Source of the DNA: a virus
DNA: 27,469 nt
Reading direction: 5' to 3' (one strand)
Virus record (IMG/VR): IMGVR_UViG_3300036716_001684
Span: 1 to 27,469 of that record
Positions 1 to 8,028 of this stretch are shown in pieces; position 1 is the first letter of the stretch, and each line of letters begins with the position of its first letter. The notes under the pieces were generated by a model that worked only from the letters and a program-made list of their open reading frames with translations, was not told the origin of the DNA and ran no database searches. Position numbers and translations under genes: made by a program.

Positions 1-833
1 ATGTCAACTTTCATACCGCCGCCGACCAACTGGGTCATATTCAGCGGAGAACCTTTGATCGGCACCCCTCTAGCAATTGCATTCATCGCATCGCGGTCTT
101 GAGAGATTTTGCTAGCGATACGATCCCATTTTGAGAATGACTCGACAAAAACACCAATTGCGGATCGGTCGCCGGGCAGATTTTCTATAACGTCTCCGCG
201 AGTTCTACTCCCATCGGCTTGACGACGTGAGTGACCTGGGAGTTTTGTAATCGTGCTGCCTCCCAAACTGGAGGAGGGAACGGGCTTATTATCCTCCCAC
301 AGAGTGTATTCCTGCCAGGTCATGGCCTTGTAGGTGACGTATTCCCTAATATGGAGTGCATCCCTGGTAAACCACCCGCGAGTCCAACCTTTGCCTACAT
401 GTTTGGTCCAATAAAAAAGTTGCGTATCCTCTTCATGACCGTTAGCGGGGGTCTCAATATAGTCCCAATAACCGATGGGGACTTCTGCTGTTCCGCCTTC
501 CTGCCAGAAGGTTTCAGCAACTTTGGTCCACAACATCTCTGTTCTGTACCATGTGCCACCACCAGACTGAGATTCAACTACTACCAAACCAATCAAATCT
601 GTACACCTGTATACGTCTCCTATCCAACCACCTGCTGCAGCGTCTGACACTGTTGCATATGCTTCACCTGGCCCGAAGAATTTATGCTGAGCCAACGTGC
701 CTCTCACCATGCTCATCCCGCCAAAACTGCTGACGTTGTCCTGAAGGCTATCTCCGTGCAGAGCAAGGCTGCCCAAGGGTGCGATCTCGCCCCGGGTGAG
801 CCATTTTTTTCCAGACCATCGATTTGCTGGCAT
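1..833 (-). CDS. Partial gene after tape measure; possible baseplate or tail-tip protein
   Basis: An open frame starts at ATG 833-831 and runs off the left edge without a stop, giving at least 277 residues. The start lies one base after the tape measure stop and has a GAGAGGG ribosome site six bases upstream, so the start is well supported. The visible part is rich in Trp, Gly and Thr (short stretches such as GGWIGDVYRCTD, GGGTWYRTE and KGWTRGWFTR), as in beta-rich extracellular or virion proteins. I see no enzyme motif. In contractile-tailed phages the gene after the tape measure usually encodes a baseplate hub or a LysM/peptidoglycan-binding tail protein. The position is therefore the only argument for a baseplate role, and the family is not recognised. 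Confidence 0.75.
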   Translation of the reverse strand, partial: MPANRWSGKKWLTRGEIAPLGSLALHGDSLQDNVSSFGGMSMVRGTLAQHKFFGPGEAYATVSDAAAGGWIGDVYRCTDLIGLVVVESQSGGGTWYRTEMLWTKVAETFWQEGGTAEVPIGYWDYIETPANGHEEDTQLFYWTKHVGKGWTRGWFTRDALHIREYVTYKAMTWQEYTLWEDNKPVPSSSLGGSTITKLPGHSRRQADGSRTRGDVIENLPGDRSAIGVFVESFSKWDRIASKISQDRDAMNAIARGVPIKGSPLNMTQLVGGGMKVD

Positions 834-834
834 A

Positions 835-3800
835 TCAAGCCCTCTCAATCATGTCAACCGAACGGCGGTCAATTCGATCCATTACCTCATCAGCGATTTC
901 TGACGGAGTGGCATTATCTCCGCCAGTAACATTGATCACATAGCTGTTGGAAGTGCCACCGGCTCCCTCGCCCCCTCCGGGAACGCCATGAAGGTGGCGA
1001 GTCTTGGAGATCCCATGCATTTCTGCGTATCCGCCAGCATTTCGGATGTCGGTCTGAAGAGCACCAAGACTGCTTCCATAGAAATCTTGTGCCCCTCCAA
1101 ATCTGTGATCTGAATTGCGTGAACGACCCAGCATGTCTTTCATGTTGAGCATTCCGCGACGAGGAGTCGCCGTGTCGCCCTGCCCCAGTCCGGCAATAAG
1201 CTCCTTCACGGCATCAGCAAAAGTTTTTACAGCGCCTTCAAACACATCTGTGTGCTCAGCCATATCGTCCTTTGTCATCTTCATGAGACCATCGAACATT
1301 GTGATGTCGAGACCAGCAGCAGCGAGAAGCTTTTTGATGTCATCGATGTTTTTCATCGTTCCATCTTCGTTGTAGAAGGTTCCCTCATTCAGAATTCCTG
1401 ATGCTTCAAGCTGATCCATGGTTACGTCCGCCATCGAACTACGGACACCTTCCTGGGTAAAGCCCTTCAGCCCACCCTGTGTCAGCCGAGCGAAGACGGA
1501 GGAACCGGCGTCAACCTTCTGCATCGTTACATCGGCTCCGAGCTGTTGCACGAACGCGGCCCATCCCGGAATGGCCATGAGTTCGGCTTCCCTCCCAGCG
1601 AAGGGCCCGTCAGGTCCATAGGCCGTACCACCCTCTTTAAGAGCGTTGTACATACCGCGTTCGCCAGCCGTCTGGGTTGGGGCCATAACACCCATACCCC
1701 TGTCAATGTTGGCCAACTCTGTCAAAATGGAAGCCTGGTCTTCCCGCCCATCGCCGCTGGGGTTCCTAAGTATGTCAACGATATTTTGAGCGGATTCGTC
1801 CATCGAATATGGGGCTCGGAGAAATTCCTTCTCGTCACGCAGCTGGTTGTGACGTACAGACATGCGATCAGCGGATGCGTATCCCATTTCCCGCATATTC
1901 TGCACAAGCCCGCTAGCGAGTTGTATGGCCAGGGTCCCCCATCCAACTGTCGCACTAAAGAGGTCTGTTTCAGTTGTCGAAGCCAGATGTTGCATTTCGT
2001 CTTCGGTCATATCAAAGGCGTCTGTCAATTTGCCGGTATTCTTAGTCATTTTTACGATGACATCGTTGAGTTCGTTATAGTTCTCCGAAGCCTTGCGTCC
2101 GATCGCTACAAGCAATGTCCTGTGTTGACTGACGGGAATATTCTCATTTTCCGCATATTCAGAAAAGGCATCAGCGTACTGCGGGTCTCCCCGCAGCTGG
2201 TGGAGCCCCCGAGCCTGATCAGCTGCGTTTCCGGAAAACGCTAGTTCGTTGATCGAGGTCATTTGGGAGCGATACCCCTCAAGCGTCGATCCCAGGGCTG
2301 ACACCCTGGTTGCCCTTGCGCCCGAGCGACGCGACCTCTGTCGAAGACCCTCGACGGTCGCGACCAACATCGTGTCAGCAACCGCTTCTCCGGCCTCTTT
2401 GGCTTTCTTTCTTTGTGCCGCTTCCTTTCTTGCACCTGCTGTCATCCAGCCGTAAGCACCACCGACAATGGCACCGCCCAAAGCACCCCACGGGCCTGCG
2501 AATTGCATTCCCAAGGCGGCTCCACCGCCAGCACCACCCAATGTGGCCATCATGGCGTTTTGGCTCGTTCCGGCCAAACCGAGTCCGGCGATACCAGCAC
2601 CGATCATGGGATTCATGAATGAGGCCATTCCACCCAACGCCATAGCGCCTTGAGATTCTTCACCGACATAGTTGCCGAGCATGCCGATTCCCATGCCCAT
2701 TCCCATTTTCATGCCCATGCTGTTGTTGATTCTGTTACGCGGGCCTGCCCATTTGTCCCTGTAGTTCCTCAGCTGGTTGCCGCCGAATCGACTTATCATG
2801 CCCGGTGACCCTGCTGGACGCATCATGTAGTTCCTAATACCTCTCGGATAACCTTTTGAATTCAATTGACTGGGATCCCCACCAGAAGCGACCCACTGAA
2901 GTTCCCGTGTCGACGCCTGCTGAGCTTTGGTCATCGACCGCATGCCTTTGGTATCCATTGCCGCTCGACCCTGTTCATTGAGGGGAGTGAGTTGCCCGCC
3001 TGCAGTGACACCAGTTACCCCGCCTGCACCGCCAATATTGACAGTGCCAGCGTTTACGTTCATTGTCTGGGTCTGCCTTTGGAGCAGGAATCCGCCAGCC
3101 CAATTCTTGAGCCTTCTCAAAATGACCATCGCGCTAGCCAGCAGGCCGTAAGCGCCGACGCCATCTCCCATGCCCCCCAGCATCCCGCCAGCGGAGCGCA
3201 TCACGGTCGTCAGTAGATCAACGATCGTCCTGACACCTGACAAAACTTTATTGATGTAGGGCAGGGCTTTGAAGAATAGTTCTTTCAGCTCATTCTGAAA
3301 CCTACCAAATGCTGCGAACAGCTCTCCGAGACGGGTGCCGAACTTAGAGACCTCGGCCTCATTTTCCTGCAGCATGTCATTGAAGGTGCCGAAGGATTCG
3401 CGAATGTACCTGCCGATTTCACCGAAGATGTTGCCGAACATCTCCTCCAGGACCCTGGCTCCGTCGATAAGAGGACGCAGGCGATCCAAGACGTTATTCC
3501 AACCGTCGACAAACCCCTTCCAACGGTCACCCATTCGCTTGAACATGCCTTCAACTTCCGGGCCGCGACGAATGAAGCTGACGAACATCTCCGTGGTCTT
3601 CTCGGCAAAGCCTGTGAGCGCGCTGAGGAACGGCCCCCTGCCGAATTCGACGAGTGGTCGCCATACCTGGGTCATCCCACCACGGAATGTGTGGACCATG
3701 TCGGAGAGCGCTTCTTTGAGCGGCTTCAAGAATTCTTGACCGAGGTCGGCAAAGTCTTGCTTGATGGTGGTCGCAGCAAGTTTGAATTGGCTAATCAGTG

Positions 3801-4704
3801 TTTGGCTAACAGAACCCCACTGGCCACTAACCCCTCCCGCTTCAGCCAATGCTCCACTCGTAATGGCAGCAATCAAGTCCTCACGAGTTCTGACAGTCTT
3901 GGCAACTTCCTTCAGGGCGTCCTCCATAGGCTTGCCCATCTTCTGGGCAACCTTACGAATTTCGCTCATGCCCTTCTTGGGGTCCTGAAGGGCGGCAATG
4001 AGTTCGCCAGCGTTTGTCATTCCAGTTTTGAGGTCACCTGTGGAAGCAAAGTCCATCAAACCGCGCAACATGTTTTGAGAGCCACGGTTCCATTGAGAAG
4101 TTCTGGAAACGGTAGAAAAGGCCGCGTCGAGGTTCGCTGCTCCAGCGGCAAGCATGCCCTGGTCGCGGTGCAGACCCCGCATCACCACCCGAACCTTGTT
4201 CAGACCGGTGACAAACTTGTCGTAACCGCCCATGGCGTTGCCCCTATAGGAAAACATTGCAGCCTGCTGCTCACGCATCGCTGCAGCCACGCCCGCAAGG
4301 GCAATCGTGGCCCCCGCAGCAGCACCGGACAGCACATTCAGTGCGCCCGTATACGTTTTCATGAGACCATGACCGATCTTGAACAGGCCATGAATAGCCA
4401 CCATGGAAACAGCCATCAAGGCGAATTCCGCACCGGCAGCCTTCAAGGCAAGTTTGAGGCCACCCAGAGTAGCGGTACCGAACTTCTTGATCAGAGCATC
4501 GATATCATCGAAGTGCTTTTTCCAACGGCCATCAGTTTTAGTGAGATGGTCATTGAGAGCTTTGGAGTACTTGCTGCCGATATTGCCAGAAGAAGCCCCA
4601 AGGGCTTTTACGGCAGCGTTGACCCGGTAGAGTCTCCGCTCAAGTCGGCCTAGCTGCTGATCACCGGTTACATCTACGTCAACCTTGAGTTCGGTATTGG
4701 CCAT
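835..4704 (-). CDS. Tail tape measure protein
   Basis: The 1289-residue product is the longest gene of the tail block and directly follows the tail assembly chaperone, the canonical tape measure position. It sets tail length and is probably ejected with DNA. At about 0.15 nm per residue, the family rule predicts a tail near 190 nm. The N-terminus is charged and helical. A hydrophobic Gly/Ala segment lies near residues 100-150, and a long Gly/Met/Ala-rich segment with membrane-like stretches spans about 655-755. The C-terminus has the beta-strand YVINVTGG followed by a short helix (EIADEVMDRI), a common tape measure ending. Just before it sits an RHLHG motif of unknown meaning. A GMRS tetrapeptide at residues 587-590 resembles the repeated motif of the protease protein at 20441-25396. 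The start ATG has an AAGGGTGG ribosome site. Confidence 0.93.
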   Translation of the reverse strand: MANTELKVDVDVTGDQQLGRLERRLYRVNAAVKALGASSGNIGSKYSKALNDHLTKTDGRWKKHFDDIDALIKKFGTATLGGLKLALKAAGAEFALMAVSMVAIHGLFKIGHGLMKTYTGALNVLSGAAAGATIALAGVAAAMREQQAAMFSYRGNAMGGYDKFVTGLNKVRVVMRGLHRDQGMLAAGAANLDAAFSTVSRTSQWNRGSQNMLRGLMDFASTGDLKTGMTNAGELIAALQDPKKGMSEIRKVAQKMGKPMEDALKEVAKTVRTREDLIAAITSGALAEAGGVSGQWGSVSQTLISQFKLAATTIKQDFADLGQEFLKPLKEALSDMVHTFRGGMTQVWRPLVEFGRGPFLSALTGFAEKTTEMFVSFIRRGPEVEGMFKRMGDRWKGFVDGWNNVLDRLRPLIDGARVLEEMFGNIFGEIGRYIRESFGTFNDMLQENEAEVSKFGTRLGELFAAFGRFQNELKELFFKALPYINKVLSGVRTIVDLLTTVMRSAGGMLGGMGDGVGAYGLLASAMVILRRLKNWAGGFLLQRQTQTMNVNAGTVNIGGAGGVTGVTAGGQLTPLNEQGRAAMDTKGMRSMTKAQQASTRELQWVASGGDPSQLNSKGYPRGIRNYMMRPAGSPGMISRFGGNQLRNYRDKWAGPRNRINNSMGMKMGMGMGIGMLGNYVGEESQGAMALGGMASFMNPMIGAGIAGLGLAGTSQNAMMATLGGAGGGAALGMQFAGPWGALGGAIVGGAYGWMTAGARKEAAQRKKAKEAGEAVADTMLVATVEGLRQRSRRSGARATRVSALGSTLEGYRSQMTSINELAFSGNAADQARGLHQLRGDPQYADAFSEYAENENIPVSQHRTLLVAIGRKASENYNELNDVIVKMTKNTGKLTDAFDMTEDEMQHLASTTETDLFSATVGWGTLAIQLASGLVQNMREMGYASADRMSVRHNQLRDEKEFLRAPYSMDESAQNIVDILRNPSGDGREDQASILTELANIDRGMGVMAPTQTAGERGMYNALKEGGTAYGPDGPFAGREAELMAIPGWAAFVQQLGADVTMQKVDAGSSVFARLTQGGLKGFTQEGVRSSMADVTMDQLEASGILNEGTFYNEDGTMKNIDDIKKLLAAAGLDITMFDGLMKMTKDDMAEHTDVFEGAVKTFADAVKELIAGLGQGDTATPRRGMLNMKDMLGRSRNSDHRFGGAQDFYGSSLGALQTDIRNAGGYAEMHGISKTRHLHGVPGGGEGAGGTSNSYVINVTGGDNATPSEIADEVMDRIDRRSVDMIERA

Positions 4705-4741
4705 ACGGTGCCACCCTTACCTAAGATTGGCCTATGTAACG

Positions 4742-4942
4742 CTAAGAGCCAGAATTCAGCTGCCTTTCGCGCTCCATTTCTTCACGATCCTGCTCTATAA
4801 CTTTAGCACAGGCCATGAGAATCAACCATTCATCATCACTACAATCTAGTAGTAGTAAGGGACTAGTATGGAAGACTTCGGAAAGGCGTGCGGCGTTGAC
4901 TAGCGTGTTCTGAGTGATTAACTCATCGAACGCTAGTTCGTA
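4742..4942 (-). CDS. Tail assembly chaperone frameshift extension (long form)
   Basis: Directly after the chaperone, the -1 frame is open from just past a TGA (17 bases before the slip site) to TAG 4744-4742. It has no ATG, GTG or TTG start at its beginning. It encodes a coherent 66-residue segment beginning YELAFDELIT, with an LLLLDCSDDEWLILMACAKV core and an acidic/basic helical tail (EQDREEMERERQ). Its first in-frame ATG comes only two-thirds of the way in, so independent translation would be odd. Read through from residue 182 of the short form, it gives a product of about 248 residues. This is the G/GT (short/long) arrangement conserved in tailed phages, where a minority of ribosomes shift to make the long form. 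Confidence 0.78.
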   Translation of the reverse strand, partial: YELAFDELITQNTLVNAARLSEVFHTSPLLLLDCSDDEWLILMACAKVIEQDREEMERERQLNSGS

Positions 4943-5487
4943 GGGTCCACCGTCTCAATGGTGTCACCATAGCCAGCGGCTTCTAGAATTGCCAATGCTG
5001 CCCCCTCCACATGCGGATCCGTTCCAAAAAATGCCTTAACAGCATCGGGCACGGGCCGGGTTGTCCCAGTCATACTGAGAATTTCGGGAGCGGCAAAGTT
5101 GAGAGAGTTGCCTCCTTCGTCGAAGACCTCTTCTCCATCGATCTGGACACCAACACAAGTCTGGCCAACCACTTGGCAGGCAAACTTGATGGCATCGAGA
5201 CCGTGTTTGGTCTCCTCGCCAGCGTTTTTACGCCAAGCCTTCATCTGGGCCTGGGAAATATTCGGGCTGATCCTGAGGTACACGTCTTTCCTGTCCGGTA
5301 CTTCAAGCAGGACAACGTCGCGTTCGACCTTCTGAGAGATCAAAGCTTTCAGCCGATCGAGGTTTGTCTCCTCAACAGGTAGGGATCCCGAGACAGCCTT
5401 AGCTTTGGTCGGGGTTTTAGTCTCGGGCTCAGAGCCCTCATCACCGTCGTACAATGGGTCGCTCATAAGGCGTACACTATCACGCAC
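4933..5487 (-). CDS. Tail assembly chaperone, short (unshifted) form
   Basis: This 184-residue product sits between tail tube and tape measure, where tailed phages encode a pair of chaperones that bind the tape measure during tail assembly. The N-terminus is acidic and Lys/Thr-rich and looks disordered. Residues ~40-175 form an alpha/beta domain (LISQKVERDVVLLEVPDR, then a helical FACQVVGQTCVGVQIDGEEV region). I chose GTG at 5487 because GAGGG lies four bases upstream. An ATG at 5466 has no convincing ribosome site, although it would start a more typical acidic MSDPLYDGDEG sequence. The reading frame ends at TAG 4935-4933, and an overlapping -1 frame continues it (see the next entry). Family assignment rests on position, size and the frameshift arrangement. 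Confidence 0.8.
   Translation of the reverse strand: MRDSVRLMSDPLYDGDEGSEPETKTPTKAKAVSGSLPVEETNLDRLKALISQKVERDVVLLEVPDRKDVYLRISPNISQAQMKAWRKNAGEETKHGLDAIKFACQVVGQTCVGVQIDGEEVFDEGGNSLNFAAPEILSMTGTTRPVPDAVKAFFGTDPHVEGAALAILEAAGYGDTIETVDPTN
4942..4945 (-). promoter_or_regulatory. Candidate -1 ribosomal slip site C-CCU
   Basis: In the only stretch where both chaperone frames are open, the unshifted frame reads GTG GAC CCT ACG AAC TAG. A tRNA-Pro on CCT can slip one base back onto CCC and keep full pairing, which places the ribosome in the TAC GAA CTA frame of the extension. It is not the classical XXXYYYZ heptamer, so this would be single-tRNA slippage helped by the stop codon two codons downstream. 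The overlap window is seen directly; the exact slip codon is inference. Confidence 0.5.
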
Positions 5488-5527
5488 TAATCCCTCAGTG
5501 GGGAATCAATGCTAGAAGATGAGAAGT

Positions 5528-6001
5528 TTAAGCGATATCTCCGCCGCCGGTAACGCCCTGGATGGCGAAAGTTAGGGCAAATGTGGCCGGAGCGCCAGAA
5601 GAAGCGTCGCCTTCAGCCTCCGTCATGCCAACAAGCAAAGCGTCGTTGTACACGCGATCCAAGTTCTTGACGACGATGTCGCAATCGTAAGTTCGGACAT
5701 TGATGTTGTAATACGCCTGTCCGACCTTGTCACGAAGCTGTTTGATCTTGAGTGCGATACCGGCACCCTGATCGCTTGGTGTGGTGTCGTCGTCGTAGTG
5801 AGCGGTGAGGGTCATGTCGCCGATCTCGTAGGGGGCGCATAGCACCTTCGGGAACTTGTCCCCACCTTCGTAAATCTTCTCGACGGCAGCCGTGATTTCC
5901 CCACCAGACATCTGAGCGAACTTGAACTGTTCCCACTTGGGGTGGTTCGTGTCCACTGGTGCAATGTCTGCAAGTACCTGTCGTTGTGAAACCTTGGCCA
6001 T
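5528..6001 (-). CDS. Tail tube protein
   Basis: The 157-residue product follows the sheath gene by 13 bases and precedes the tail chaperone, exactly where contractile-tail phages encode the inner tube subunit that stacks in hexameric rings inside the sheath. Its length fits the 140-180 residues usual for the family. The sequence has the expected alternation of beta strands: a WEQFKFAQMSGGEI start, a central YEIGDMTLTAHYDDD strand pair, and a C-terminal TFALTFAIQGVTGGGD strand. The last resembles the terminal ...xFxGxVTxxG strand of Gp19-like tubes. The ATG at 6001 has a strong GGGAGGG ribosome site seven bases upstream, consistent with a highly expressed structural gene. No oddity seen. Confidence 0.85.
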   Translation of the reverse strand: MAKVSQRQVLADIAPVDTNHPKWEQFKFAQMSGGEITAAVEKIYEGGDKFPKVLCAPYEIGDMTLTAHYDDDTTPSDQGAGIALKIKQLRDKVGQAYYNINVRTYDCDIVVKNLDRVYNDALLVGMTEAEGDASSGAPATFALTFAIQGVTGGGDIA

Positions 6002-6014
6002 TTGTTAGCCCTCC

Positions 6015-7505
6015 CTATACCACTGAGTTCGTCAGGTTGGATTTGACGATGTCGACTTCGATTTTGTCGCCGACACTTGACACCCTGATTCCGACCTTTG
6101 CCTTGACAAGACCGTCAGCAAGCTGGGTGACAGGGTTGATCGAGCTATTGCAAACTACGGTATAACCCTTGTCAATTTGCTTGCCATTGGCGTCAAAGGC
6201 TTCGTAGAGAGCGCCCTTGAGGCGGAGCGGCTCCAGAATCGCAACCAGCTTGGCCTCAACGCTTGTGAAGATAGTGTTCCGACCGTCAATCGTTGCGAAG
6301 ATGAGATCTTCGAGAGCGACATTGGCCTGAGTCACAACTCCATTGACCGTGTCCTGGCCCGTGATGTAACGGAAGTTGCTCGTATCGCCGGACATCGAGC
6401 GGGCTCCATAAATGCGAAGCGCGCCGTTGATCACCCGGAGAGCGTTAACCAAGGCAACGTCCAACGTGTCTCCTGAAACCTGGTCAATTTCTGTTTCGGT
6501 GGATACGACCCAGCGAGCGTTCGAAATGAGACCAGCAGGAGCCTGTTGTGGACCAATCTGATTGTGGGCCCGTGCCCGAGCGGCTGCAACATAGCCATCA
6601 GGCGGAATCAAACGAGTTACACCGGCAGTTGAAGTCGGTACGTTGATCCACGGGTAGTAGCAGGCTGCGTGCTCGGTGTTCGTTTCGGAAGCAGTAATAG
6701 TTTCGCCAAATGTTTCCATCTGCGCCACGGTCTGTGAAGCAGCTGGATGAACCAAAGCGATTCGGTTGTAGGTATTGGCGTGAGCGATGAGACCCTGATA
6801 GGTGGCTGTGGCCGCAGACTCAGGGTTGGAGACGCAACCAGTGCCATAAGCATGGTTGAAGAGCGTCAGACCCGCCGTGTAATGGCTGGTTGTGATGTTC
6901 GAGCGGTCATCGGTAGAAGCTGTGGTTCCACCGGTGGGCTGATCCGAGTAGGTCAGTGCCGTAGAGGCCAGAACAGCAGGAAGGTTGGAGCCGAGGGCTG
7001 CAGCAACCACATACTTGGAAGCGACGCTGCTGCCGTTGACCTTGCCAATAACTTGGTCAACATTCTCACAGTTGCCGCTGGCAAAGACCTGAACGCCGTA
7101 GTAGAACAGCTTAATTTCAGCGCTGTTTGCGATACTTCCTGCCGTGATTGTGAAGGTCATGTTTGCAGACCAGTCGCCCTGCCCCACGGCAGTGAGCGTC
7201 ATGGAGTCGGCACTACCGCTGTCAAGCAGCTTGTGGGCGCCAGAGGTTGCAGCAGGACCCACGACACGGGCGACATAACACTGGGTGCCACCCTCTTCGA
7301 AGAAAGTCTCCACGGTTGGTTGAAGGTAAGAATATGACTGATAGCCGCCATACTGCGCTTCAAATTCGGCAATACTCTTGACAAGAGTCGCCTTGTTGTC
7401 CGGACCCCTGAGAGCCATTCCAAGGAAGAACGCTTGCGACGAGTCGCGAACCGTATCGCTTGATGGACCTGTTCGTACTGCTGTTGTAATTACTACGCCA
7501 GGCAT
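6015..7505 (-). CDS. Contractile tail sheath protein
   Basis: The 496-residue product is of typical length for a phage sheath subunit, which forms the contractile outer layer around the tube. The N-terminus (MPGVVITTAVRTGPSS) has the strand sheath proteins use to interlock with neighbours. The early FFEEGGTQCYVARVVG motif matches the conserved 'F-x-N/E-GG-x-xxYVxRV' block. The C-terminal domain runs through RFRYITGQDTVNG-like and LEDLIFATIDGRNTIF segments and ends in KVGIRVSSVGDKIEVDI strands, as in the Phage_tail_sheath family. A GGGAAGG ribosome site lies four bases before ATG 7505. With the tube gene immediately downstream, this fixes the morphotype as contractile. A 140-base gap upstream suggests that sheath, tube, chaperone and tape measure may have their own promoter. 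Confidence 0.92.
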   Translation of the reverse strand: MPGVVITTAVRTGPSSDTVRDSSQAFFLGMALRGPDNKATLVKSIAEFEAQYGGYQSYSYLQPTVETFFEEGGTQCYVARVVGPAATSGAHKLLDSGSADSMTLTAVGQGDWSANMTFTITAGSIANSAEIKLFYYGVQVFASGNCENVDQVIGKVNGSSVASKYVVAAALGSNLPAVLASTALTYSDQPTGGTTASTDDRSNITTSHYTAGLTLFNHAYGTGCVSNPESAATATYQGLIAHANTYNRIALVHPAASQTVAQMETFGETITASETNTEHAACYYPWINVPTSTAGVTRLIPPDGYVAAARARAHNQIGPQQAPAGLISNARWVVSTETEIDQVSGDTLDVALVNALRVINGALRIYGARSMSGDTSNFRYITGQDTVNGVVTQANVALEDLIFATIDGRNTIFTSVEAKLVAILEPLRLKGALYEAFDANGKQIDKGYTVVCNSSINPVTQLADGLVKAKVGIRVSSVGDKIEVDIVKSNLTNSVV

Positions 7506-7645
7506 AAGACCTTCCCGTTCCTACTCGAAGCTTCCGGAACCCGGAGCCGTCTTGTTCATTGTACAAAACGCTTGCGCGTATCCGTGCAACTGATGGTTAT
7601 AGATTATCAGACTATACGTTGCACAGGGAGAGGCTTTATAGTGAT
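7506..7645 (-). promoter_or_regulatory. 140-base gap upstream of sheath; possible tail promoter region
   Basis: This is the longest gap inside the leftward convoy and holds no convincing ORF. On the minus strand it has an AT-rich stretch (GTATAGTCTGATAATCTATA) and, nearer the sheath start, TTGCAC followed 20 bases later by TACAAT, too widely spaced for a normal sigma-70 promoter. I therefore support only the gap and its AT-rich character. A promoter here is an inference from the high expression expected of the sheath gene. Confidence 0.3.
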
Positions 7646-8014
7646 TCACTCGGCTGGACGTTCCCATTCTGTGCCATCTTGAACCAAACCGTCGCCATCG
7701 CCATCTCTGGCATCTGGGTTGTAGCCACTCTTAGCAACCGCTGTCTTTTTCTTTGGGGCAGCTGCTTTCTTTGGAGCAGCTTCAGCTTTAGTCCCATTAC
7801 CGGTACTAATTAAGTCGAGATAGCCACCCTCAACCAGGCGCTCAACAATCGGATTCATTTTTGCGAGAACGCCATAATGGCCAATTGGCAAAGAATGACC
7901 CTCTTCATCCACTTCTCGAATCGCGTGACCCATGTTGTAAACAACAACACATTTGTCTGCCAGGGCAATGGCGTCTTCGCGTTTAATCGAGTTGAATATT
8001 TGGTAAGCGTCCAT
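7646..8014 (-). CDS. Small beta-domain protein with EF-hand-like C-terminal tag
   Basis: The 122-residue protein has two parts. Residues ~20-75 form a compact domain (DKCVVVYN ... GHYGVLAK ... LVEGGYLDLI) that aligns by eye with the neighbouring 86-residue protein. Then comes a Lys/Ala-rich flexible linker (AAPKKAAAPKKKTAVAK) and a C-terminal tag, DARDGDGDGLVQDGTEWERP. The tag resembles a dockerin/EF-hand loop (D-x-D-x-D-G-x-V) and recurs almost exactly in the protease-headed protein (residues ~437-448). Similar tags occur in proteins of actinobacterial phages; that is recollection, not a search. The tag may bind calcium or serve as a virion assembly peptide. It lies between the probable tail terminator and the sheath, so a minor virion or connector role is likely. 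Function unknown. Confidence 0.8.
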   Translation of the reverse strand: MDAYQIFNSIKREDAIALADKCVVVYNMGHAIREVDEEGHSLPIGHYGVLAKMNPIVERLVEGGYLDLISTGNGTKAEAAPKKAAAPKKKTAVAKSGYNPDARDGDGDGLVQDGTEWERPAE

Positions 8015-8028
8015 GTTTAGATTGTACC

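Noticed and set aside
1546-2244. 232-residue plus-strand ORF
   Set aside because: Antisense to the tape measure gene and of non-protein-like composition.
3691-4653. 320-residue plus-strand ORF
   Set aside because: It lies wholly antisense to the tape measure gene, has no ribosome site or recognisable domain, and the tape measure frame is well supported.
6747-7337. 196-residue plus-strand ORF
   Set aside because: Antisense shadow of the sheath gene.
7506-7645. Sigma-70 promoter TTGCAC / TACAAT before the sheath gene
   Set aside because: The spacing is 20 bases, too long for a normal promoter, so it is only described as a possible promoter region.
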